From Pachyseris speciosa (Eukaryota; Cnidaria; Anthozoa; Scleractinia; Pachyseridae), in NCBI GenBank assembly GCA_016490735.1, contig JAEMWC010000662.1, forward strand, positions 123,501 to 187,500: a stretch of 64,000 nucleotides of DNA, read 5' to 3'. Within the stretch, counting starts at the first letter, position 1. Each line of letters begins with the position of its first letter. Made by a program: the position numbers and the translations under genes. The notes beneath the pieces are model-generated. The model was not told where the DNA came from. It made no database searches and saw only the letters and a program-made list of their open reading frames with translations. Below, in pieces: positions 1 through 9,882 of this stretch.

Positions 1-200
1 GGTTCTACCTCTAGCTGTATTACTGTCGCTCGCTGGTTCTACCTCCAGCTGTATTACTGTCGCTCGCTGGTTCTACCTCTAGCTGTATTACTGTCGCTCG
101 CTGGTTCTACCTCTAGCTGTATTACTGTCGCTCGCTGGTTCTACCTCTAGCTGTATTACTGTCGCTCGCTGGTTCTACCTCTAGCTGTATTACTGTCGCT
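1..200. repeat. 34-bp tandem repeat (minisatellite), about six copies
   Basis: A 34-bp unit starting GGTTCTACCTCTAGCTGTAT and ending in GTCGCTCGCT is repeated head to tail about six times with almost no divergence (one CTCTAG/CTCCAG change). It reaches the left edge, so the array may be longer. It abuts the 3' end of the Gypsy gag fragment. There are no unique spacers between units, so it is not a CRISPR array. Confidence 0.95.
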
Positions 201-204
201 CTCT

Positions 205-945
205 CCTCGACAACACAAAGCAAAATGGCCTTACCTTCCACACTTTGAACACCTTCTTCCTTTCGCGGGGCAGTTCATATCCCTGCTGAAATGTCCCTCT
301 CTTCCGCAATTCTAACACTTCCTACTTCTCTCATTTGCTCTTCGCTGTTGCTCCTTGACTGCGTTGACACTGTCTCCCTCGACCTGCTGTGGGGTTGCTG
401 TTATGTTTGTCGCCTGTCGACCAGTTGCTTCCCAAGCACGAGCTTTATCCAAAGCTTCTTCCAGCGTAATATTTCTCTGTTCTAATAGCTTCCTCTTTAG
501 ATCGAAATCCGTTAGCTTCTCAATCAGCTGATCCCTCAAATTATCGTTTAAACTAGTCCCGAAATTGCAATGCCGAGCTTGTTTTCTTAATCGAACCATA
601 AACTGGTCAGCGGTCTCCCCTTCCCTTGGTGTCAATTGACGAAAAACATGGCGTTCATAGGAAATATTTTCCTCCACTCGAAAGTAGGAATCTAATTTGC
701 GAATTGCGATTTTGTACGCGTCGTCGCCAGTGTCTGGTATGGAACAGGGATCTGCCAATTCCTCGAAAATGTCCTGTACTTCCATCCCGGTGAAATCTTG
801 CGAGCATTATCGATGCCCTTTCCCTCGGCATAGTATTCAAACGCATGCTTGCATTTGCGCCACTTCTCCGCTACCTGTGAAGCTGAGCCAGACAAATCCA
901 TCGGCATTAAACCCTTGCCGGCCATCCTCGTCGCCAATGTAATGG
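205..945 (-). pseudogene. Gypsy-type retrotransposon gag fragment, frameshifted
   Basis: On the minus strand two overlapping frames read as one gag polyprotein. 937 to ~790 gives a start with an EKWRKCKHAFEYY stretch, and 785-312 gives RKLDSYF, ERHVFRQL and ETADQFMVRLRKQA, typical of Gypsy-superfamily capsid domains. A frameshift near 785-790 separates them. Past the stop at 312 the same frame continues through two cysteine/histidine knuckles (CGREGHFSRDMNC and CSKCGR followed by GHFALCC), each with a stop codon in or next to it. No protease, RT or integrase is visible, so this is a dead, truncated copy. The family assignment is by motif and overall look. Confidence 0.75.
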
Positions 946-1982
946 TTGAAGGCCACTAAGGCCGCGAACTCACGGACTAAACTAAGCGTTCAACTTAACT
1001 CAACCAAACATACACAATCTCACACGCTAGGTCACCTGACACCAATTTCCCGCGCTAAGGAAGTCCCGGATGTATGCATGAACACTACACTTGCGTTTTT
1101 TGACAAACATATTTTTCAACTCTTTAACCGCTATTCGAGGACTTCTTCTCCATGCTTTTCTACCAAGGTAAAAAGAAGCAGAGGTGTCATCTTTTGTTTT
1201 AGCTCAACAGCTAATCATCACAAAGCTTTCGCTTTCTCTTTTTACTTTGCGGTATGGAATTATCTGAAACATTTTCGGCAATTTCTGGGTAATTTGTACC
1301 CGGTACACTTTCACTGCGGTCATTTTCAATATTGATTCCAAAATGTGGACGCCTGAAAATTCCATTTGATAAAGCCATACTGAATATTTAACAGCCGCCA
1401 TTACACAATGCCTAGTTGGTACGCTCCGATGACTTCTGACGTCGTTCTCAATAGTTGCGGACGTCCAGGGAAACCGACTTCCGTTTTGAAGAGCACCTAA
1501 AAATAACTTAAGTGAAATTCACATATCCCGGCCAGCGCCCCTACTCTCCCTCTCTGTCCCTAATTTTCTCTTGGTCCCTAGTAACGTTTCGTACGAAATA
1601 TACCGCATATAAACGTATACACTCCCGTGAAATCCATAGTGACATTCGAAAATAACCATTTCACTTCATGGGACACGGAGTGGCTCAGTTATAATGTGGT
1701 GTACCCAGGACTTATCGGATCTGGGGTCCAAAACGATCGACATTGAAGAGACGTTTACTCAACAAATCGTGTATTGAAATGCTAATCGGGCTGATAGAAA
1801 TGGTAACTGATCCACAAAATACTGAACCAAATACTGAGTTATTTGAGTAAAAGTAATCGTTTTCGCTCTTGATATGTCAATAAGGGCTGCGAATTGGGGG
1901 AGGTGTTTGAATGAGATTGGCGTTTACTTGAGTGCATTTGATGTCTGTTACACACTTTCTGTTCTGTTTTGTACTTGCACAG
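946..1982. other. Non-coding stretch before the first laminin exon
   Basis: AT-rich sequence without a recognisable gene, tRNA or long repeat. The part next to the Gypsy gag (946-1500) could be the 5' leader or LTR of that element, but I cannot pair it with a second LTR. 1500-1982 is probably laminin intron, since an acceptor (TGCACAG) precedes 1983. Confidence 0.5.
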
Positions 1983-2082
1983 GCTGTTCGTGTGACGCAG
2001 GTGGATCTATCAGCCAATCGTGTAACCCTATCACCGGAGCATGTACGTGTTTACGGGGTGTAGGTGGACCCCAGTGTGACAG
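1983..2082 (+). CDS. Laminin alpha, exon 1 in window: laminin-type EGF (LE) repeat
   Basis: The exon lies between a CACAG acceptor and an AG|GTGTGT donor. It encodes an LE repeat: CSCDAGGSISQSCNPITGAC followed by TCLRGVGGPQCDR, with the expected cysteine spacing. LE repeats form the rod-like short arms of laminin, a secreted basement-membrane trimer. The exon starts with two bases of a split codon and ends with AG, which joins the first G of the next exon to make Arg. The gene therefore began upstream of the window, where the LN domain and earlier LE repeats would lie. Confidence 0.85.
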
Positions 2083-2723
2083 GTGTGTTTCAGACGTAAA
2101 CTAAGCTGACGACTTAGAGTAGAACATCTTCGGAGGTCGTAGGTTAACCTGGAAGAAATCTTGTAGCAATCAGCGCCAGCTCTTGGTTTTAAATATATCG
2201 CAGAGTGTATTGGATGATAATCTTCGGAAAGTCGTAGGTTAATCTTCGGGAATTATCAGGTAATCCACGGCAACCTTTGACTCCCGCCAGGTCTCATCTA
2301 TTAAAGTTATGTAGGTCTGTCACCCTTACAAGTCATTTTGTGGTAATATCAAGGCAGAAGTCTCACCATTTTGATCAGTCAGATTGTATAAAATTATATA
2401 TCCCTCAGTTTTCATTTCAGATCATTTTACATTGCAAAATTAAGTGCAATCAATCCACCTACTCTTGTTCCACAGTTGAGTCAGGATTGGAAGAACCGGG
2501 CTACAGACCCTCATCAAAACTTTGGGTCGTTTGTTACGGGAGCTAAACAAGGATTCGAGAGAGAATAATCTAATTGTTTTAGTATAAATATACTAGTCGT
2601 TTAACACTAAAGAAGTAAATTAATTAAATCCTCCTCGCAGACACTAGATACTTAACAGAACAAAACAAACATTAGATTTCGTTGGACTAAAATTTTTATA
2701 TCTGTCCCCGTTTTTCTCTGTAG

Positions 2724-2883
2724 GGTTTTATCAGACATCTTCTACTACCCCACACTTCACCAGTATAAAATAGAACTCGAGGACGGACGTACTGAAAATG
2801 ACAGACCAGCCTACTACAGGCACAGTGCCAGTGAGTTCCCAGGATTCTCATGGCTTGGATATGTAGTGTTTTCGCATTCTCAG
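2724..2883 (+). CDS. Laminin alpha, exon 2: start of L4b (IVb) domain
   Basis: Acceptor CTGTAG, donor CAG|GTAATT. Encodes VLSDIFYYPTLHQYKIELED and then a stretch ending FPGFSWLGYVVFSHSQ. The pattern of aromatic residue, PTLHQ, acidic run and FPGFSW.GY is the signature that opens the L4b module of alpha-5-type laminin short arms. The exon is 160 bp: one base to complete the split Arg codon plus 53 codons, leaving phase 0. It follows the LE exon directly, as in laminin alpha-5. Family identity is from known domain features; the exact subtype is inferred. Confidence 0.88.
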
Positions 2884-3206
2884 GTAATTGTGTGATAGTA
2901 GTAATATGGCTTTGGAATTAGCCTTTTATCTATAGAGACCATGCTGAATAGATATACTAAAACTAAATAAAATCGGCCATTTCACTGTAACCATTCACCC
3001 AATTTCATATTTACCGTTCAATTTTTGTTTTGGAACATCTTAAGCTGTCTATATTAATTCACACTCTGATAAGTCATGCTTTAGGATTAATGCATTCAAA
3101 ACATAAAATCGTCGATTTCCTTGAAGTTTAAGAGCTGGTTTTGTGGACCGGCGAAACTGTGAACTAGTCTGAAAGGGAAGCTAATCAGGGTGCATTTTTC
3201 CCACAG

Positions 3207-3330
3207 AATTCCATGTACATAATGATCGACGTTCCGCGCACAAGCAAATACCAGTTGATATTTCATTACATGCTGAGCCGGTATGCACCTGTCACGGCAT
3301 TGGTGAAATTTATCCCCACACTAGATTCTG
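3207..3330 (+). CDS. Laminin alpha, exon 3: L4b beta-sandwich
   Basis: Acceptor CCACAG, donor G|GTAAGT. Encodes MYMIIDVPRTSKYQLIFHYM, then LSRYAPVTALVKFIPTLDS. This fits the L4b strand pattern in which a hydrophobic IDVP.. strand is followed by a Y.L...Y strand and then a V.F.P strand. Length is 124 bp, leaving one base of a split codon (TCT G|CT) completed in the next exon. Confidence 0.87.
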
Positions 3331-3481
3331 GTAAGTGTCCGTCTGCTTATGTTGGTTGCCTTTTGTGTGAGTATGGTTTTATTACGAGCTGAAAACAAGC
3401 ACTCGAAATTAGCATAGCCTACAATGGCTGAATAGTCAGAAATATGTAATAAAAAGTAGGCAGAAATGGACCAAGCTACCC

Positions 3482-3899
3482 CCTTAAAGTGCACCTTACC
3501 CCAAAATATTTTTTTTCGCCTATATAAAATTCTTTTATCCTTTCCAGAAGCATGTGTCCTTTATTTCCAGTTTTGGAGTTTTTTATTGTCTTGAAAACGT
3601 ATGATATAATTTAGGGGCGTGGGTTTATTCCTGATTTGACGTTACAAACTGCTTTGTATGCATATTTACAAAGACTTACTGCGATGCAAATCAGTTTGTG
3701 ACGTCAAATCAGCCGAAATAGACCCATGCTCCTTCTGACTCGGTCGTGTGACAGTTGATGGCTAAGTTTCTTAACTTTTACAGCCTGTAAAATGTCAAGA
3801 TTTGGTTTATAATGGCGCTAAATGGCGCAATGCGTTTCAAACAGGTGCAATGATTTATTTTAGAGAAAAATATTTTGGGGTTATAGGTGCACTTTAAGG
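3482..3899. mobile_element. Fold-back MITE in laminin intron
   Basis: Ends are inverted copies of CCTTAAAGTGCACCT and an AACCCCAAAATATTTTT block (right end reads AAATATTTTGGGG...GGTGCACTTTAAGG). A second inverted pair lies inside, around TGATTTGACGT and ACGTCAAATCA at about 3635-3712. There is no coding capacity. I do not see a convincing target-site duplication, so the superfamily is open. Confidence 0.8.
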
Positions 3900-3949
3900 T
3901 CTAAGCTAAACTTGGTAAGTTAGGATTATATGGGTTAACAGACGTCCTT

Positions 3950-4540
3950 ATAGGCAAAGCGACCTCGTTATAAGGAAAGTGACTACCTTTTGGGCAAATT
4001 AAGCTGCCACAACCAGGGTAAAGAGACCTTGTACTAGTAATGATCCCCTTGTCAGTAAAGAGATCATTTTATGGACAAAGATATCAACGTATGCATACAT
4101 TTATGCCTTTGTGGACAAATCAACCTCCATCTGGCCTGGGATCATATGCACCAACTGATCGACCGCCATTTAGCAGTAATAATTAATAATAATTTAGAAC
4201 TTATATAGCGCATTTTCCATGTGAATATGATCAAATGCGCTTTACAAGCAGATGAAATTGGAATTTGGAAAAATAAACCCTCATAGACCATATGGGAAAA
4301 TCGACAACATTATGAGCAAATCAGCCGCCATGTGGGCTACTCGATCACCATGCGGGGCGCCCTCGGGTAATTTCAGGGAAAACTGCTTTGCCCGCCTTTG
4401 CTAGCTTGCTTACATTTCACTCGTTACTCCTTGACCATTATATGGGAAATCAACTACCTTTTGGACAAATCAGAACCATCATATGGGCAAATCCACCGTC
4501 ATTTGGGCCAAGCCATCACCAATAAGGGAAGCATTAGTTT
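3950..4540. repeat. Degenerate ~20-bp repeat tract with an embedded SINE tail
   Basis: A loose motif of the type GGGCAAATCxACCxCCAT(A/T)TG recurs many times (for example GACAAATCAACCTCCAT, AGCAAATCAGCCGCCATGTG, GACAAATCAGAACCATCATA, GCAAATCCACCGTCATTTG). Copies diverge strongly, which suggests an old minisatellite. At about 4180-4270 it contains the reverse-complemented 3' end of the SINE seen at 4906-5168 (TATAGCGCATTTTCC...AAATGCGCTTTACAAGCAG). Confidence 0.65.
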
Positions 4541-4614
4541 AAGGTCGAAGTAACTAAACAAAATTTTCATGAGTCACTAGGCCTCTACTAAGATTCGACT
4601 TCTTACTTTTGCAG

Positions 4615-4802
4615 CTCCATTCCCTTCTGGCCCAGCAAGAGAACAAATCCTGGATGTTCGGTTTCGATCAACAGCCTCGTGGATCTTCGCTAGCTCTGAG
4701 TTTCTAGTGGTTATGGATAACTGGGGAGATACCCAGCAAATTATGCTGAGTCGGGGAAAGTGGAAGCTGACAGTTGCGGTACCTGCGTCTGACCTCTTTG
4801 TG
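4615..4802 (+). CDS. Laminin alpha, exon 4: L4b domain
   Basis: Acceptor TTTTGCAG, donor GTG|GTATGT. The exon starts with CT, completing Ala with the G left by exon 3, and then encodes PFPSGPAREQILDVRFRSTA, SWIFASSEFLVVMDNWGD and RGKWKLTVAVPASDLFV. The length of 188 bp keeps phase and ends in phase 0. The closing W.L.V..P..D motif leads into DY(V/F)VLLP at the start of the next exon, the expected order for the first L4b half. Confidence 0.87.
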
Positions 4803-4905
4803 GTATGTGTCTTGTTTGTTTGTTTGTTGATCCAAGTCGAAGATGTTCTCTTCAATTGATTTCATTTCGGCCGCCCATTTTCAATTCATTGTGTGCCTGC
4901 GGGGA

Positions 4906-5168
4906 GCAGGGATGGCACAGTGGTGAGAACACTCGCCTTCCACCAATGTGGCCCGGGTTCGATTCCCGGACTCGGCGTCATAAGTGGGTTGAGTTTGTTG
5001 CTGGTTCTCTTCTCTGCTCCGAGAGGTTATTCACCGGGTTCTCCGGTTTTCCCCTCTCCACAAAAACCAACATTTCCAATTTCATCTGCTTGTAAAGCGC
5101 ATTTGATCATATACACATGGAAAATGCGCTATATAAGTTCTAAATTACTATTATTATTATTATTATTG
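4906..5168 (+). mobile_element. tRNA-derived SINE
   Basis: The head has RNA polymerase III promoter boxes: an A box in TGGCACAGTGGTGAGAAC and a B box GGTTCGATTCC at 4956-4966. The body is followed by a tail with AAGCGCATTTGATCAT and ends in an ATT microsatellite. The head matches the SINE at 46699-47006. It sits in the intron after laminin exon 4. It is not a functional tRNA, because no cloverleaf is closed around the boxes. Confidence 0.85.
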
Positions 5169-5910
5169 AAATTCAAGGTTTTAGAAACAACAAACAGACA
5201 AACAAAAGAATGACAGGAGTTTGATAAATGTACTGCAACTGGATCCGAAAACCTCGTGAAAGGATTGAAAATATTTCAGAATGAAAAACGATCGGAAATC
5301 CGGAGGTTATCTTGTCTCACAAAATGTTTGGGGAAGGGGTGGGAGCGTCGGGTATATTGCTTCTCCTCTTTTTCTCGTTGCCCTTGATAACACAACGTCT
5401 TCATACAGGAAATAGCCAGCAAGATTATTTTTCGGTAACCTTTCTTTATGACATGGGTGTTATATCTGTGAATGCAATAAGGGACACCCAGGTCCTACCG
5501 AAAAAAGCGGGAGCTGTTGAAGAGCCTTTCTTAATAGTCGGGAGTAAGACGAAGGGAACTTGGGTAAGCTGAATTGCAGATAACGTTCAGGTCCGACAAG
5601 TAGGTTCCTGAATTAGTTTATTATTTATTGGAGGTTTATTTTTTCTTAGAAAACGGCTTGACCAGCGTGTTACAAAAAACATATAGGGCTTTAGAAATCA
5701 CCTTTGAAATCCATATAACTTGCGATTCTGGTGGGAAATAGTTTCTGGGGTTGGTAAGCTATGGCAATCTTGGCCAATAAATTGAACGAATTCTCCCTTC
5801 GACTGCACGAGAGTTTTGTCCGTAATGTGAACGTATAATTTACAGAAATAGCTATAGACAAATAATGTAAAAACTAAACTATTTTTGTTTCTTTCTACTG
5901 TGCATTTTAG

Positions 5911-6150
5911 GACTACCTTGTGCTTCTACCGCAAGAGTATTACAGACCTCGAAATCTGGCAATGCAAGTTTCCAAACCCTGTACGCTGAGCAGAGATGAT
6001 AAATACTGTGTTTACTTCACCTACCCTACCCTGAAGCACCCTGGGTTTGTCACCATCCAGGCAGAAGATAACTCGGTCTTTGGTGGAATACGACGAAACC
6101 AGCGAGCAGGGGATATTCCCTTTCGAGGCCTCTTATTGAGTGGCTCACGG
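5911..6150 (+). CDS. Laminin alpha, exon 5: L4b domain, last unique exon
   Basis: Acceptor CATTTTAG, donor CGG|GTAAGT; 80 codons, phase 0 at both ends. Encodes DYLVLLPQEYYRPRNLAMQV, a CTLSRDDKYCVYFTYP cysteine pair and ..EDNSVFGGIRRNQRAGD... The DY.VLLP.EYY motif and the C...C pair are hallmarks of the L4b module in alpha-5-like laminins. The next exon in phase is 13830 in unit A, 7.7 kb away. That intron holds a palindromic transposon and an antisense GPCR. Confidence 0.9.
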
Positions 6151-6274
6151 GTAAGTGGCTTTAGTTAGTTTGTTAAATCACTGAAAACGTGTTTTAAAAT
6201 TAAAGGAAGGTACATAACGTGAGCGCCGGGCAAAGGCCCTGCTGAAAGTAAGGCCCACCATCGAATAAAAGAAA

Positions 6275-6350
6275 TTCAACATCACCATCGTCATCGTCAT
6301 CAACATCATCATTACCGCCATCATCATCGTTATCATTGTCATCAAAATCC
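6275..6350. repeat. Imperfect CAT/CATCGT microsatellite
   Basis: A run built from CATCAT, CGTCAT and ACCGCCATC triplets lies just after laminin exon 5. Long methionine- or aspartate-rich frames across it are a by-product of the triplet pattern. Confidence 0.8.
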
Positions 6351-7047
6351 TTGTTATATGCATAAGCATAAATATTAGCAAAGACGTATGCGAAATGGTA
6401 ATAGCCGATCATTGCTCATAACTCAAACATGTTGAAACAAGACGTATCTTGCAGGGGGTGACACTTACCAGTAGTTCAACTGACAAACCTGTGGCCCTCG
6501 AAATTCCGTATCGAATATTCAACGCCGGAATAGGAATTTGCCGGAAATTGTTGGTATTTGAGGAAAGGGGAAAACCGGAGTACCCGAAGAAAAAACGGGT
6601 TTTTTTTCTAAAATTTTACAACAGAAACTAGAATTGGAAACACACGAATACCTAAATTAATTGAAACGAAACGATAAATAATATTCAGGAATATTTTATT
6701 AATATTGATGGCGGCGATTTTAATTTTAATTTAGGCACGTTTTCTTTCGCACTCGTATATTACTCTTTGCTATTAACTAATCATGCACCTGCTCCGAATT
6801 TTGGCTCGAATTTTGGTAATGCGTTTTGGAAAATTCGTCTAGAATTAGGAATGAACTTAATTTTTAATATTGGAGACGCTATACAGCACTATGGCAAGCC
6901 GTTGCTGCCAAAAGCCTATCGAGTTGTAAATCCTGGTCCAAATGTCTTTCAATATCATCGAGTTAGAAAAGTTACATGGTCAGTTTTTGAATTGCATGGT
7001 CGAGTTCTGGAGAACCATGGTTGAGTTGCATTTTGAAAGTTTGAGTT

Positions 7048-7390
7048 CTCGCTAGCGAGTTTTTATATTCTCGCTAGCGAGTTTTCAATTTCTCGCTAGC
7101 GAGTTTTTAAATTCTCGCTAGCGAGTTTTCAATTTCTCGCTAGCGAGTTTTTAAATTCTCGCTAGCGAGTTTTCAATTTCTCGCTAGCGAGTTTTGAATT
7201 TCTCGCTAGCGAGTTTTCAATTTCTCGCTAGCGAGTTTTCAATTTCTCGCTAGCGAGTTTTTAAATTCTCGCTAGCGAGTTTTCAATTTCTCGCTGGCGA
7301 GTTGTCAATTTCTCGCTAGCGAGATTTCAAATTCTCGCTAGCGAGTTTTCAATTTCTCGCTAGCGAGTTTTTCAATTTCTCCCTAGCGAC
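7048..7390. repeat. 22-bp satellite with perfect 12-bp palindrome, left arm
   Basis: Fifteen near-exact units plus one decayed unit (CTCCCTAGCGAC). Each unit is the perfect palindrome CTCGCTAGCGAG followed by a 10-bp T-rich spacer (TTTTCAATTT or TTTTTAAATT). Spacer identity alternates in places, suggesting growth by dimer units. Confidence 0.95.
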
Positions 7391-8509
7391 CGACTATTGG
7401 TTCGAAAATTGATCAAAGGGCCCTTGAAGCCAGCTCATTCACGTAGTGGCTAAGTGCATGCATTCGGGTATTCATTGCTGCTGTAGTCTGATGCGATTTC
7501 AATACAGGTTTGCAACATGAGGTGAAATAGTAAGGCAGAGCAGCTTGTCGATTTCTTTCGACAAAGTGACACAAATATTCTTTGTCGGCTGGAATTTAGT
7601 TGTGATTCAGTAATTTTGCATATCTTGCACTGTAAAAAACAATGAAAGTCTTCAGGATCTAGACGTGTTTAGCATCGCATGTCACGAAAGGACATTTAAT
7701 GCACCTTCTTTTTTTCCTTCAAAACCTAGGAAAAATTATGTTAAGCCACTGTAAATTTATAATAGTCATAATAGTTGAACGATGCCAACACTGATGAACT
7801 TTGTTGTGCTTCCTGCATCACAAATAATGCTTGACTTAATGGCAAATTTTGATAATGATCTTTTTCTTGTCACGTACTGGCGCCACGGAGTCTGGCTTGT
7901 ACAGTAGTTCATTTCACAAGTAAATCAGTTTAAAATTACTTTCGATCCGTATTAAAGCGCGGGTCAGAAACTGTACTTCTCCTGAGCCGAGCTTAATTAC
8001 AGTTTAGGTCGACCCAAATTAGTTACAGTCATGAAACGATACCACGATTTCAAATAACTACAGCGAGGCTGAATTATAAAAGTAATTCAAGTGGGAGCCA
8101 GTGACATTATTTTCGCATAGCCAACTCCGAAAACAGTTTTACGTGATTCCCTCGTACAAAAACAAAGATGCATTGAGCGAACCCAAAAGCAAACCATTTT
8201 CATTTTTCATACGGATTGTTTCCGAGAATCAGAAAGCGTGCGTTCGACTTCTGCACTTCACAAGGTGTCCAAAGTGTACCGAGTTAACGCTCACAGAGCG
8301 TCTTGTTTGCATCATGTTCTTTGCGTCAATGAAATATCGGTACACTTGAACCCCGCCAGTTCGAGCCCTCAAAGAAAACAACAGTTCAAAATTGCAAAAT
8401 TTACGGCTTCCATTCGCGGCCTTCAACTTCCATCTATGTATGGTCTAAAGCTTCCGCCACCGTCTACAACATCCGTCCGCATATTGCGCTTGCGCACGAT
8501 TGTGAAAAA

Positions 8510-8743
8510 CTCGCTAGCGAGAAATTGAAAAACTCGCTAGCGAGAAATTGAAAACTCGCTAGCGAGAATTTGAAATCCTCGCTAGCGAGAAATTGACAAC
8601 TCGCCAGCGAGAAATTGAAAACTCGCTAGCGAGAATTTAAAAACTCGCTAGCGAGAAATTGAAAACTCGCTAGCGAGAATTTAAAATCTCGCTAGCGAGA
8701 AATTGAAAACTCGCTAGCGAGAATATAAAAACTCGCTAGCGAG
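8510..8743. repeat. 22-bp palindromic satellite, right arm (inverted)
   Basis: Eleven units of CTCGCTAGCGAG with A-rich spacers (AAATTGAAAA or AATTTAAAAA), the reverse complement of the left block. One unit has CTCGCCAGCGAG, the counterpart of the CTCGCTGGCGAG variant in the left arm. This suggests that the arms share history and have been homogenised or copied together. Confidence 0.95.
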
Positions 8744-8988
8744 AACTCAAACTTTCAAAATGCAACTCAACCATGGTTCTCCAGAACTCGACCATGCAAT
8801 TTCAAAACTGACCATGTAACTTTTCTAACTCGATGATATTGAAAGACATTTGGACCAGGATTTACAACTCGATAGGCTTTTGGCAGCAACGGCTTGCCAT
8901 ACAGCACGTAATGCGATATCTTGGTCAGTAACCAGTACATTTATTCGTCATGAAATGCCGCCTGCAAGATAATCTATTAAGGTAAATA

Positions 8989-9240
8989 CCCGCTCCAAAA
9001 ACGACGAGGAGACTGGTACTAGTGAAGGATTGTGGAATCGTTTCGGTAGACGGAAGATGGCAAACACGTCATTTTTCGGCGTTTTCAAAGCAAGTAGCGT
9101 TGCTTTGTGAAGCAGAATTAACAAGAGCAAAGCCGCGGGCCTTGAAAACACCGAAAAATGAAATGTTTGCCATTTCCGTCTCCCAAAACGATCCCACAAT
9201 CCTTCACTAGTACCAGTCTCGTCATCGTGTTTGGAGTGGG
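8989..9240. mobile_element. 252-bp fold-back MITE; left breakpoint of the large duplication falls inside it
   Basis: Inverted ends: CCCGCTCCAAAAACGACGAG on the left and its imperfect complement ending GGAGTGGG on the right. The inner arms contain ACTGGTACTAGTGAAGGATT and its complement. Unit B starts within this MITE (the GGTAGACGG at 9045 matches 32732) and holds only the right part, 32733 to about 32908. Unit B also lacks an internal stretch of about 20 bp around CAAAGCAAGTAGCG. Confidence 0.8.
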
Positions 9241-9431
9241 CAATAAGATGCTCATTAACATATAAAATCGATGAAATGGATATGGTTTACCATCACCACA
9301 ACTTGTAGACAGTACTTTTCTACATTTGATCCAGCACTGTTGTCAGACTGGTCCAGACTGTTTTACACAACGTTATCCTGGCAAAACACTTTCTGCCACA
9401 GCCGGAGACTTTAATATGGTAAAGAGCAACA

Positions 9432-9588
9432 TGACGTATATGTTGTGGTTCAATTTTATCTTTTGTTTAATTTTTTTCTCCCTTTGTTTGAAACTAATTA
9501 TCATACAGCATCATACATTACCATATTCAAGAACAAAGAGAGAAAAACTTAAACCAAGGATAAAATTGAACCACAACATATACGTTAC
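9432..9588. mobile_element. Small fold-back element (unit A)
   Basis: The arms are inverted copies of ACGTATATGTTGTGGTTCAA extending into TTTTATC and a pyrimidine-rich stretch, around a ~50-bp loop. The same element is present in unit B at about 33097-33252, so it predates the duplication. Frames running through it are not genes. Confidence 0.75.
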
Positions 9589-9882
9589 ATTTATGAGCCA
9601 CATTTGGTGAGATACATAAACACTAGTGATCAGTTAAAATTAGACAACTGTTTGCAGAAGAAGGTTGTTGTTTAGCAATCTTAACCCAGAAAAACAGGCT
9701 AAAAACGCAGTGAATCACCCTTGGAAACTTTTAAACAGCAGCTAATGTTCTTTACTTTGAGAGATAGATATATTACAAATATATATTAGGCTTAAAAATG
9801 GGCATTTCCCAGAAGGGACGAAATGGTAGGTGAAGGAACATCTTTGCAAGTTAGATGTTCAGGTACAAATTTGTTGTTTAAC

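Larger units (their letters stand above)
6890..8901. mobile_element. 2.0-kb non-autonomous DNA transposon with palindromic satellite arms
   Basis: The ends are inverted repeats beginning TATGGCAAGCCGTTGCTGCC and extending 158 bp (6890-7047 against 8744-8901). The element is flanked by a 6-bp duplication CAGCAC at 6884-6889 and 8902-8907. Inside each TIR follows a satellite block of CTCGCTAGCGAG palindromes, the two blocks being inverted relative to each other. The central ~1.1 kb (7391-8509) is unique, with no recognisable transposase. The longest frame there (8101-8349) matches nothing I know. It lies in the intron between laminin exons 5 and 6. Confidence 0.85.

Noticed and set aside
1..200. 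CRISPR-like direct repeats
   Set aside because: Units are contiguous 34-bp tandem copies without unique spacers, in a eukaryotic context.
4911..4985. tRNA gene (also 18029-18090, 46705-46775, 48241-48322)
   Set aside because: A and B boxes are present but no closed cloverleaf; the bodies continue into SINE tails.
6178..6412. Met/Asp-rich minus-strand proteins
   Set aside because: Produced by the CAT/CGT triplet microsatellite.
7048..8743. CRISPR-like palindromic repeat/spacer array
   Set aside because: The spacers are near-identical 10-bp AT stretches and the blocks are inverted copies inside a TIR transposon.
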